This document shows, piece after piece, positions 43,602 to 56,000 of a stretch of 64,000 nucleotides of DNA. A program made the translations under genes and the position numbers. This stretch comes from Telmatactis stephensoni (Eukaryota > Cnidaria > Anthozoa > Actiniaria > Isophelliidae). Position 1 is the stretch's first letter; the number at the start of each line of letters is the position of its first letter. The stretch spans positions 434,001-498,000 of the forward strand of contig JALIZF010001638.1 of the NCBI GenBank assembly GCA_029948255.1, read 5' to 3'. The notes under the pieces were generated by a model. It saw only the letters and a list, made by a program, of their open reading frames with translations. It was not told where the DNA came from and did no database searches.

Positions 43602-45807
43602 ATGGCGTCGATAGCTAATGTCGGAAGTGAGTTCTGCATCGCTTTGGATTTCAATGTGAATAAACTGGGGCCTGATTTTATGTGGTTTAATCCACCACTC
43701 GAGTACAAAACAAGATATAATAACAACTCTGGAATCAAAGTTGTACCGGTAAGATGGCGGGAAAGTGCGAGAGAAAGTTGTTGTAGGAGATAAATGTCAC
43801 ACAACAGCTTAGTATGCAACAGTGGTAGTTTAATTGTTGCATGAATAAAATACCAAATAAAGAACCAAGAATTTTGTTCTCGGTTTGTTTTAAGTTCAAA
43901 AACTGCTTTTCAATTTCTTCGCGAGAAAATACACAGTTTTTTGTTCTTTCAGTGGCTTTACATTTCAGAACGCGAGCTTTAAAAAAAAAATATATATATA
44001 TATATATATCATTTTTTAATCAAAATAAATTCTATTTTGAATTTCAGAAAGGGAAAACTGACTTTTGGCGTCGGTGAGTCATGTTAACGTTTTCCAAATC
44101 TTCATCAAACGTATTTGCTTGTTTATTTCATGCGTTGGGATTCCTGTGTTTTCCTGTTTTTATTTATTTAATTAATTAATTAATTTATTTTTTATAATTT
44201 TTCTAATATTTACTAGGACATACTACAAACCAGAAATAATCAAAGATAATGGTCACTTGTTGCATCTTGTTGTCAAACAAGAAATGTGCATTATAGAGAC
44301 ATCATTTGATTTGACAGCTGTCAATCAATTTGATCAGGTATTACCTTATTTTAATAATGCACAAGGCACAAAGTGTGACCAGCTATATGTATTCACATAT
44401 TCACAAAGCACTAATTGGAGGATGGTGAGACAAAAAAAGTATGCGAAAACATTAACAGTGATCACAGTTTTCAGCTTCACACTGTTTGACTCTGCAAACA
44501 CATCAATCATCATTGACACATTCAGTGATCATGATAAATAAGTATGTTTGCATATTTTCAAGGCCAACAGAGGTGTTTTTCTATTTTTCCAAGGCAGGTT
44601 TAATGATCAGAATGGGAAATGAAAAGTGGATGAAAACGGTAAGAAAGATACTTGAAAATAAATTGTTCCCTTGCTCTGGCATAATAATAAACAAGATATA
44701 TAAGGTACTCAGAGCAAGAAAGATGAATGGGACTTATAACCTTCAATCAGTGATATTCTGTTAAAGATCAATTATAATTCATAGTTTCTTTTTTATTTCA
44801 GGGCCTTGAATTTGTGGATGGCAAGTTTAGGTTAAGCTGTGTGGTTACTAATAAATACAGTGATTGGTCAACACAAGACTGGCATGACAGCAAACTGTCT
44901 CTAAAAATACACAAGATTTTGGATGATTATGTGGTATGATAATTCATTTATTCATTCATTCATTCATTCATTCAATCAATCATTAATTTATTCATTCAAT
45001 CAATCATTCATTCATTCATTCATTTAGTCATTCATTCATTCATTCATTTATTCATTCATTCATCCATCCATTCATTCATTTATTTATTAATAATAACAAT
45101 AATAATAATAATGGTTTATTATTCATTCATTTATTCATTCATTTATTCATTCAATCATTCATTTATTTATTGAATCATCCTTTCTTTCTTTCATTCTTTC
45201 ATTCATTCATTCATTCATTTATTCATTCAATGATTCATTCATTTATTCATTCATTCATTTAGTCATTCATTTAGTCGTTCATTCATATATTCAGTTGTTC
45301 ATTCATTTGTTCATGTATTCATTCATTCAATAATTTCTTCCTTCCTTCCTTCCTTCATTTTTTCATGTATTTTTTTCACATATTTATAATTTGCTTATTC
45401 ATTTGTTAAATCATTCATTTATTAAAATCATTCATTTGCCTATTTATTTATTCATTTATTATTCATTCAAACTAATTTCAATTCAATTAATTAATTATTC
45501 ATTCATTCATTTAAATTTATTTATTAATTCGCTTATTCATTCATTCATTCATTCCTTTATTTATTTATGTATTTATTTATTTGTTTATTTATTTATTTAT
45601 CTATTTGTTTATTAGATTGAATATAAACCAAGATCTGGTAGTGATGATCAGTGGAAATTCATGAGAATCACACATATTGAATCCACAGGGCACCCAATTC
45701 AAATAGGACTCTATTGCTGTGCACCAACAGCAGAAGGAATGGATGTTGTGTTTGACAAGCTTGTTATCAGACCATCAGATGGACAATATTCACATAAAGC
45801 ATCCTAA
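43602..45807 (+). CDS. DUF1349 concanavalin-like domain protein
   Basis: Six exons, 43602-43748, 44048-44073, 44217-44337, 44594-44638, 44802-44933 and 45616-45807, splice in phase to 220 residues. The pattern FDQAGLMIRMGNEKWMKTGL, EFVDGKFRLSCVVTNKYSDW and the later IQIGLYCCAP is that of DUF1349, a beta-jellyroll of the concanavalin-A-like lectin/glucanase fold best known from bacterial and fungal proteins, including yeast 'regulation of enolase' homologues. The length matches a single complete domain. No signal peptide is visible, so it is probably cytosolic. The biochemical role is not established. Intron 5 is filled with ATTC repeats. Two MITEs follow the stop. Confidence 0.8.
44944..45614. 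repeat. ATTC tetranucleotide array filling intron 5 of the DUF1349 gene
   Basis: About 670 bp of ATTC/ATTT units with TTCC and AATA interruptions, reaching to the acceptor of the last exon. Confidence 0.95.
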
Positions 45808-45830
45808 CTTATTTATATAAGGGACCGGTC

Positions 45831-46015
45831 ATTATTTACGGGGGGGGGGGGGGGGGGGGCTGGTGGAAATGAGAAATGTGATGCACAATTTTTGATGGCC
45901 CCACCCCCCTTTCCACATACATTCTCTTATAACAATAATGCAGCGTGTGCATGAAAAATGATGGCCCCCCATATATCCACCAGCCCCCCCTCCCTGTAAA
46001 TAATGACTGGTCCCT
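45831..46015. mobile_element. MITE with GGGACCGGTCATTATTTAC ends
   Basis: GGGACCGGTCATTATTTAC at 45831 is mirrored by GTAAATAATGACTGGTCCC ending at 46014. A run of about 20 G follows the left end and C-rich sequence precedes the right end. It starts 24 bases after the DUF1349 stop, so it probably lies in the 3' untranslated region. Confidence 0.85.
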
Positions 46016-46120
46016 AATGATAGTCTGTACATAGATACATTGAAATAAATTTAATACTAGCTAGTTTTATTCTTACTTATATCTTACCAAGAGGTCGTTA
46101 TTACTAGTGTTCTTTTCCAA

Positions 46121-46490
46121 CCACTCATGTGACATTTTAAATTTTAATCCAACAAAAACAAAAATATAATATTTGAAAAGAGCATACCAAAGTTAGCAAA
46201 ACTTGAAATTTTGAAGTAGTTTTGGAATAGCGCTAAAGTTATGGGTGAACAAAGTTGGTGCTTTTTCTATAGAAACGTTCGATGTAGGGCAAGCTGTTGC
46301 CCCCCCCCCCAAAAAAAAACACCACCAAATGTTTCTATAGAAAAAGAACCAACTTCGGCCATCCATGACTTTGGCACTATTCATTGAAACGACTTCAAAA
46401 TTTCAAGTTTTGCTAACTTTGGTGTGTTCTTTTCAAATGTAATATTTTTGTTTTTGTTGGATTAAAATTTAAAATGTCACATGGGGGTGG
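46121..46490. mobile_element. Long-armed hairpin MITE
   Basis: Arms of about 170 bp mirror each other with few mismatches (for example TGTGACATTTTAAATTTTAA at about 46130 and its complement near 46458-46477) around a C/A-rich loop near 46300. A transcript would form a long hairpin. Confidence 0.9.
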
Positions 46491-46837
46491 TAAAAGCTAA
46501 TAATTTACAATTTCTATAAAACATGATTACTCAGATTCATTATTTAATTATTATATGATGCAATGAATCATCATGAATTATTTGTGATGATGATTATAAT
46601 GATGATTATAAGTATTGCCAATAAAAATAATGGACATTATTATAATAATAACGCTGACAATATGCAATGATGTGAAAAATAATGATTTATACAATGAATT
46701 TTTCATATAAAAAATGAAAAAATAAAAAAGTTTGTCCAAAAAAAGTTTATAAACTCATTTCACCACAGGAATCCCATACCCTATAAGAAAATCGAGCCTA
46801 CCTTTATGAGGTCAGCGGCAATAAACATTCTTAATTT

Positions 46838-46905
46838 TGATTGGCTGAAGCAAGTTCCTTTGAACCAATCAGCATCGTGTTTTGACAACGTGACGGATTT
46901 CAAAC
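46838..46905 (+). promoter_or_regulatory. CCAAT pair and CHR-like element upstream of the kinesin gene
   Basis: An inverted CCAAT (ATTGG at 46840-46844) and a CCAAT (46865-46869) are followed by TTCAAA at 46899-46904, the complement of the CHR core TTTGAA, about 30 bases after the second CCAAT and 129 bases before the ATG. CCAAT plus CHR at this spacing is the known arrangement in mammalian G2/M genes such as mitotic kinesins. Another TTTGAA lies at 46859. The motifs are short and the region AT-rich, so this is suggestive only. Confidence 0.35.
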
Positions 46906-47032
46906 GAAACAAAATCAGGGACGATCGAGGGAAGAAACATACAACCTGAAGGGTTTGATGAGAAAATATAGCAAGAAAATTGTGTTTTTACTTTTACTAA
47001 ATCCTCACTGTGGTCAGCTTTGATCATCAGTT

Positions 47033-50000
47033 ATGTCAGAACAACAGATTTTAGCTACTTCGGATATCGAAGACGAAGGAGAAGCTGATGATCTCCAACA
47101 AATTGAAAATGGCGGGATTCGCAAGAACCTTCTCGATGACTTTACCGATCTTGCAAAAACTGAATCAAACGTACCTAATAATGGTAGAGAATTCATGAAA
47201 GTTTATCTAAGAATTCGACCTTTCACGGAGGGAGAAATTGAGGCCTCTCAGAATCAGAAATGTATGGATACCGACGGAGATACAGCGATACTCCTGAACG
47301 CGCCAAAGGATTCGTTTACATTCAAGAACGAAAAACGTGGACGCGAAGTGACACATAGGTTTACTTTCTCGCATGTTTTTGGTCCTCAAACTACACAGAA
47401 AGAGTTTTTCGATGATACAAGTCTAGATGTTGTGAAAGATTTTGTGGATGGACAAAATTGTCTTGTTTTTACATATGGTGTTACGAACTCGGGAAAGGTA
47501 AGAAAACCTTTAGATCTACAAAATTATCATTCTGAAATCAAATACTTACAAATGTTAAATTCTGATCATGTTTAATCTAACGTTTTGAGATAACGCGGGA
47601 GATAAGATTTATAATTTTTCTGTTAAAATATGGAACATCGAGGGTACATTGTACATGTACCCTCCCCTTATTATTTTTGTTTGAAATCACGAAATTCCAG
47701 TGTATAAAAAAGTTCTTCAATAGAGCAAATTTTAGTGGACTTTTATAGCCAGCCTTCTTGGACTTGACCGACCTTCTAGATATTTCAGAAATTTGTTAAC
47801 AGGACATATACCCCTTCCCCTATGAGTGGAAATCAAATTAATGTACAATGTCACCCTTTTTTTTTTTTTTTTTTTTTTCATCATCATCATCACACTTTAT
47901 TTAATTTTTTTTCCAGTAGAGAAACATTACCTTTTTGCCCTTCTCGGTAAATGGGCAAGTGGCCACTAACAGGGGTTGGTCAGTTAATGGGGGTTGTTTT
48001 TACAGAGACAACACTGATTCAGGACTTTGATAACTGGCCACTAAATAGCAGTTAACCACTTAATGGGGGTGGCACTATATAAAATTTCCTATAGTATTAG
48101 TCTAGTGCTCTCAGGCAACATATAAATAAAAGCTGTGTATGTGGCACAGGATAAAAACCAAAGAGAAATAAGAACAAGTTGAAGTGCCTAGAGTGTACCA
48201 TGCCCCTGAGAGAGTTGGAGAAAACAATCTCTGACTTACTGAGAGTAAGTGGACTAGAATTGGGTAATTTCTGATTCACTGGACAGAGGGAATTTCTTCT
48301 CAAGTTTTGACTTTGTTGTTGTTAGACATACACCATTCAAGGAACACCAAAAGATGGAGGAATCCTTCCAAGAACACTAGATGTCTTATTTAATAGTATA
48401 CAAGGCAAACAATACTCAAGAATGAACCTAAAACCAAGATACTTCTGTGATATTGTCAAAATTAGTGAAAAACAAGAATATATGGAAGCTGCTTTGCGCA
48501 ATGGTCTTCTAATGTCGTTAAATAAAGAGGTAAGCCAAGGTACATTTACTGTCAATCACAGCGAAAATTGTTGCATGGCAACCTCCAATGTAAGTAAGAT
48601 TTTGGTCTTTTTGATCCATCCATCATTCTTGGGGGTGGATCTTTCACAAACTCATTCAGTGATTGGTTGATTTGAAAGAAGCTCTGCCCCAAAACTGATT
48701 GACGGCTCAGAAAAACCCAAAATCAAAACAAAATTTGTAATAATTGCTGGTCACAATGCAGCGATTTTGGCTGTAATGACTTAGAGCAGGGAGTTCCTTT
48801 GCAAATGGAGTAGAAAAAATGTGTCCTTTCATGAACTAAGCCTGGGACTAATAATTATTTGTCTGACGTGTGTAAACACACCCTTACTTACCCATTTTTG
48901 CTTCGGTCAATCAAAATGTAAGCGAACATACCCTCAAAACATACAGAGGCCAGACTTAACCAGACAGCCACAAGTGTTTTGTAGGTGAAGTCCCAAAATT
49001 TCAACAATATTTGGAGTTTTCTGACAGAAGAAAAATGTCAATTCATTTGGTGGTTGGCATTTGAAATGCCAGAGTTAGCAGAATATCAAAAACTGCTGTA
49101 AATGTACAAATATTGCATTGTTTTCTTGTAGCATTTTGACCTGAATTCATTCCTACAACTTGAAGAGTCTAATAATGACATAACCAAGGGAAGTATTGAT
49201 GAGTCATCACTTCAGGCTTCAATGAAAAGCCAGGAAGGTGATATTACTGGTACGTAATCTTTAACTAAACTTTCTCTTTTATTTCATTCATTCCTTTTTT
49301 CTTTGCCGATCATAGAGGGTAGTCTATCTTATAGAGGTGTCCATCATAGAGGGGTGTCTGTCTTATAGAGGTGTTCATCATAGAGTGGGTCTGTCATATA
49401 GAGCTGTTCATCATAGAGGGGTGTCTGTCTTATAGAGGTATCCATCATAGAGAGGTGTCTGTCTTATAGAGGTGTCCATCATAGAGGGGTGTCTGTTTTA
49501 AAGAGGTGTCCATCATAGAGTGATCACAGACACCCATGAGTATACCTTTTGTTCTTTTAGAAAATGATGAAGTTGCTTGTGAAGATGATGATGCATCACG
49601 TTTGACAGATGATACCTCTGTCAGTGTTGATGCCCAGGGACCTGTCAAGTTCTCTGTCTGGGTGTCATTTGCCGAAGTTTACAATGAATTAATCTTTGAT
49701 CTTCTTGAGCCATGTCCAGAAGGGAAAGGGAAGAAAAGAATGACATTAAAATTAGGTGACGATAAAAATGGGAATCCTTATATTAAAGGTAAGAATAATT
49801 TACACAGAAACCCTTGTCCCTCTTTTTAAAATATATAAATTGTTGTTGTAACAGCCAAATCTCATTATAGCAGACATCCTCAGGACCATCATTTGGTGTG
49901 CATAATAGACGACTTTCAAAAATGGCGGGCTCATTGTTCACGAAAACGAGGCCAGACAGGCTTCCAAAATTATCATGGGATATAATGAATCTAAGTATAT

Positions 50001-53000
50001 CCTGTAAAATGCACAGAAAATAGGTATTTGAAAAAGAAGAGGAATACATTGTCTTTGATAGCAATACAAGTGTCAACTAGTCAAGCTTTTTAACTTACAC
50101 AAACTCTAAGTTTGTGCTAGATACATATTTTTACACTGTTTCACCTAACTAACATTTGACAAGCGGGATCCAAAATTCAAATTATTCTCCGAACGTTCAC
50201 CTGTAACTTCAATGCCAAACTTCAAACTTACTGTTTGCACAAATTAGTGTGAAACACACTGTAAATTATGACCTTTATTTTTCAACAGGGTTGAGAGAAA
50301 TTTGTGTGTCAAGTGCTGATGAAGCATACAAAGTAAGTTAGTAATGGAAAGGTATACAATGTAAATACCAAGGGCTCATTTATTAATTGAGCTCGTTGAT
50401 ATAAGTTGGATAAAATAATTCTTGTCAAGAATGTCAATGACTGTTCTAAATCTTCTTGGAGTATAATTATGACACTGAAGCTACATGTACACTACACAGG
50501 TTATAGAGCTAATAGTTGTACATTAAACCTATTTTCAAAATTATGTGACCTTTGCAAACGACACATGAATGGCTTTTTCAGTGTTTTTACGTCAATCAAA
50601 GCTCTGACTACTGTTCTCCCTGAAGCAAGCTTAAATTTACATCAAAAATTGAAAAATACTAAATGTTCTGTCAATAAATTCAAGTTTGTTTTGTTTCTGA
50701 ATTTAGAAACCTAAAATTTTACAAATTCTAGCTGTTACAATATTATTTGATCAATTTGACAGAAGCTTAAAATCCAGACAAGCCATCGCCACTACATCGC
50801 ATAATAAATTTTGAAATTGGGTGTAATTAATGTGCATTTTGTTTGGATAGATTCTACGAGTTGGAAAGAAAAACCAAAGAATTGCTGCAACCAAACTGAA
50901 CCAGGTCTCAAGCAGAAGGTAAAAAAATGATCATGATTTGAATTAAATAAATGTTTTCATAGGCTGCAATGATGAAATTAACATTGTCTTGAAAAAGAGA
51001 TGAAGATAAAAATACGAGCTTTTTAAATCTGAGCAGCTTGCCTGATGTCCTTAAAATAATGTTTAAATTATTACTAGTGGTTTTGTTGTATTAACATATC
51101 TTGTAATTCTTTGTTCCAGCCATTGTATTTTTAGTATTAAAATTCTCAGAGTTGTTGATGTCGATGATCCTCATGTGGCTCGTGTTAGCAGGTAAATCAA
51201 AATATGAGCAGTGTAGTGTTTTTACGCCAGGAATTTTTACTTTGGTGCATTTGGCCTGATAAATATAATTATTTAGTTTTGAACATGATTGTAATGTGTA
51301 ACTTTTATGAAGATTTTATATCAAAGGTTACAATTTTGATACAATGATTTCAGGTTGTCTTTTGTTTGCACAACTTGTTTGCAATGTCACTGCAAGAACA
51401 TTTGCAGAAAATGGAGCATGGTGTAACTGTTTTACTTGTGTACTGATCACCTTCATATTGGCAAAAAAGAATCTTTAAAAAGTCACAATTTTGATGCTAT
51501 GATTTCAGATTGTCTTTTGTTGATTTGGCTGGTTCTGAACGTTATACCAAGACACAGAGCACTGGTGATCGGTTAAAAGAATCTGGTAACATTAACACGT
51601 CTTTGATGACACTTGGTAAATGTCTGGAGTGCTTGCGACAGAACCAAACGCACCCGTAAGAACCTAAAGTTATATAATTATTAATATTAAATGATTATGA
51701 AATCCAATATTCTGTCATTTTGAACCTCATTAGTAGAAAACTGAAGCAACCAAAAACAATATTGAGAAATCATCCTCAGATTAAAAGCAAACAACAACAT
51801 GGACATCTCATTCTTTTTTGTTCATGTACGTCATTGGTAAGGTTCCCTTTCTTGCTAGAATGTCAGTTGAAGCTTGCTCACGTTCTGAAATTTTGCTGAT
51901 GACTTTGCATCCACGAAAAGTATGTATGCATGAGGTCTGTGTTATTGAAACCGTGTTATTTTTCAATATTGGGCCACACTTTTCAAAGTCCTGATATTTT
52001 CCGCGACAAGGTAGCATATCTATGTACATATTTCAACAGCCTCAAACTAATGCTAGTCTTGCTTTTGTGATCAGAAATCATCCTCAAATCATCCCATTCA
52101 GAGAAAGTAAACTGACAAGACTGTTTCAAGGTTTTTTTTGCGGTAAAGGCAAAGCAGCCATGATAGTCAACATCAACCAGTGTGCAGCTACATTTGACGA
52201 AACTTATCATGCACTCAAGTTCTCTGCTATTGCCAAACAGGTAATGAATTATATCATTAAACTTGCTACATCAACCATTAGTAATTTTATTACCAAGCTT
52301 TCGGGCCTAAGGCCCATCATCAGGGTAAATGGAATCAACAGTGAAACGTTACAGAAATCCACACACACTATGGCGTAAACAACATTATCCTCGCGCACTA
52401 ACAAATAACAACAAACAAGCGTGCGCTATCACAAAGGGTGTGTTCTAGAATTTTGCTATTTACAATTTAATAGAGAAATATAATTATCAGGCAGTTTTCT
52501 GCCTGAGTCTCTATTAAAAATAGCGTTCTTGTTTCTTGAAATATAACACGCCTCTGCCCATTTATGCTGGTGCCATTTAATCCTTCTGACTCCAAGTTTA
52601 ATGATATGACAAAACCAATTCACAGCTAGTGGATCTCAACCAGTTACTAGCTTCTACTCAGAGAATCTTAACTGTAGACAACATCCCCTGTAAAATTGAT
52701 TTTAAGAGCAAATAAGTAGGTAGGGTTGGATCCTGAATCCTGAGAAATGCTCGCCAGAACAAGTGCTGCTAAGAATGAATCTTTGTTAATATTTTTTGTT
52801 AGTAACTTTCCATTTCTCTATTGTCATCTATATACTTAGGTAACCACCAAAGTATCCAAGCCAACAGACATGGCTCCACCTGTTGAGGAGAAGAGTTTCC
52901 GGGCATCTTTTGCCTTTCCTTGTAGCAGCAAAGTTCCAAGGATGTCTATTGCATGGGAAGATGGATCCCTGATGACGCCAGCAACTGGTGGACATGATTA

Positions 53001-56000
53001 TAGTAATGATGGTGATGAAGGCAATGTTACAGTATACGTACAGGTAATAATGTCGGAATTATTATTACTGGTCAATAATTAGTGATCACCTCAATTTGAA
53101 CCATCATTTGATAAGAGCAGTGGTGGATCCAGGGGGAGGGTTAGGGGCTGGACCATCCCCCCTGTCATACCTGAGACTTATTTAGACTAGAATTTAGTTT
53201 TGACACAGTTTTTAAGTAAATAGAATTTGTATAAAATGTACGTTTTGAACCTCCTCCAATTTTACCATCAAAGAATCCTTTTTTGTCAGGAATTTTTGAT
53301 GTCTCAAGTAAAATTAATGTTAAAATTTCATTTCAAAAGAACATCCATGAAAAACAAATGATTTTGAATTGTCAAGGATCTTGAGGATCTACAGTAGGAT
53401 TCAAGAGGGAGTTGAAACTGATGATAGCTTTCTGCCTGTTTGATGGTTTGTTTACCATGATCTATGTTTTTCCCTGGCTATCATAGCATAAGAGGTTTGC
53501 CTAATCTCTGGAAGCTACATGTAAACGGAATTGGACGTTAATGAGACAGTATGCAAGTCTTTATGATAATTGGTTGGTCAGTTTGGAGCATTATTGCTGG
53601 AACATACTATTATTGACTATTTTCCATGCAGTTGTGTCACTTGTTGATTCAACTGTAATGTAATCATTTCTTATCATCAACTTTGTAATTTCTTTATTGT
53701 AGCAACTAGAAAACTTAGTAAAGCATTTCCAAGCTCAACTCATTGAAGAAAAGAAAGCTAAAGCAACACTAGAGCTGAAAATTCGTGAAGAAGTTTGCTC
53801 AGAGATGGCACAGCAGTTGGTTGCCATTGAAACTGCATACAGGTAAAGGGCAACATGGTAAACCACCATATTTGAGTTTGTTAAGAGTGTAGTACATTTT
53901 TCCCCTAAAAGGCCAGAATCAAGCTGAAAACTTGGAATCACTCTTTTTGTTTGTTGAAGACACCATGGTTCATTACATTCATCGAGTTCAATGTACTAGC
54001 TGTTCAACCTTCACCAACAGTTAACTCTCCACAGTGGCCAGCATTTTCCATTCCCACCATCGATCTGATCCATACATTTACTCTATATTGCAACCTCTGT
54101 ACAGTGCCCACCTCTCCACAGTGGCCAGCATCTTCTGTCCTCACCATCAATCTAATCCACACATTTACTCTATAATGAAACCTCTGTACAGTGCCCACCT
54201 CTCCACAATGGCAACCATTTTCTGTCCATTTACTCTAAATTGAAACCTCTGTAGAATGGCCACACAATTTGTCTTTTTCTATGTGTTTCCATCCATCCCT
54301 TGTTGTATTTTTATACACCATTGCAGCCCAAACTAGTTCACTCACTAGTCTCTTTCTGTTCCCAAGCTGGCCTAATTGGAGAGAGGTTTTACAATACGTA
54401 TCTTTTTCTTTGTAGTGAACGAATACAGGAAGAAGTCAGTGCTGTTGAGGAGAAGTGTGATCGAAGGATTGAGCTGTTAACCAAGTCCATCAAGAAGACA
54501 AGAAAGCGTGCTCGTATTGAGCAACAAGATGAAGATGATGAGGATTCTGTTTCAAGTGCACAATTAAAAGCAGAACAAGAGAAAAATAAGGTAAGTATTA
54601 TTTCAACATTAAAATTAACAATATGAATACTACACTATTAATTGGTCAGCTCTCAAGAAGAACCAACTGCTAGGTGTCCATTTGGAGACAACATTCCAGA
54701 TGATGAAACAGTCAATAATTTGCTACCTGACTCAGCAAGAAAGGCTTTGCTCTAGCAGTGCGTAAGGCAACTAAAATTTGCACTTGGGCGACTAAATAAA
54801 TGAAGTATGGTATGGTAAATAAAGCTGGTGCGGTGAGGTACCCCAACGATTTGCAGGGCTACCTGATATTTGGGTAGTTTCCTTCGCAGCCATTTTTAGT
54901 CTCGTCACGCCACGAGAAGGAGACTAATACTTGGGCTAAAGCACTGCCTTGTTAGAGTTTTATAAAAGCCCCTGCTTGGAACCAATAAAAACATGAAGAT
55001 ATTTTTTCCACAGGAGCTAACAGTTCAAATAAAGGAACTGGAATCCAATATACAATCAATGAAAACTGCGATTGATGAAGATGAGAAGAGATTTAAAGAG
55101 CAGGTACAGTGAAATCTTACAGTGTATCTATCCGTTTTGTTTGTTTCCTGTTTCCTTCCTTTCTTCCTTTCTTTCTTCCTGTTCTTTCCTTCCTCTTTCC
55201 TTTCTTTACTCAATTTCATTTCATTTTTCTCTTTTTAATTCTTGTCTTTCTTTGCTTCATTCTCAATTCACTCTCATCTCACATGTTCTTAAAGTAATGC
55301 AAGTATATTTGAACTTGCAGGAAGATGTGATGGTTGACTTACAGTCAGCCCTCGAGACCTCCAGTAAAGAGCTTGAAATAGCGAAAATTAAAATTGACAA
55401 GCGAGATCGCATGCTTAAAGAAAAAGATGCAGAGATACAAGATTTGCAGAAAAAGCTTGATGACCTTAGAAGTAAGTAAATCATTTGTAGATTTGAATAA
55501 ATATGGTAGGAGCTCCTTCTGTATTGAAATAATATTCTGTAGTAAAGACCATTCTGGACTTTTCTCTCATTTTTTCCGTCTGCGAAAAAAGCAAACCAAA
55601 CCACATACAATAGATTCTGATTGGTTCTCAGTGATGCTCATTCTTACACGAACTCCCATTGGATATCGGTACGGTCGCGCGTGGTTCAAACTTTCCCACC
55701 AAACTTCGATTATCCAATGGGAGTTCGTGCAAGAATGAGCATCATTGAGAACCAATCAAAATCTATTATACATAATTGTGTAAGGCGCAGGTAGTCCAGA
55801 ACACGGTTTCTTGCGCTGTTTCGCAGAAGGACGAAACATGAGAAAAGTCCGGATGCAATACATGCAATAGAATTGAAAACAGATGAGAAAATTTGTGAAA
55901 ATTTACGTGAAGTCCTTTGTAGTGCTAGTAAAGGTGCATTATTTCTTCTTGAGGAATTCTACTCAAGCATACAATAATATTTTCACTTGCCTTCTCTGAA

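Noticed and set aside
45841..45860. Long G run as a G-quadruplex control site
   Set aside because: It lies inside a MITE and may vary with sequencing or assembly; no evidence of function. The C run near 35447-35466 is similar.
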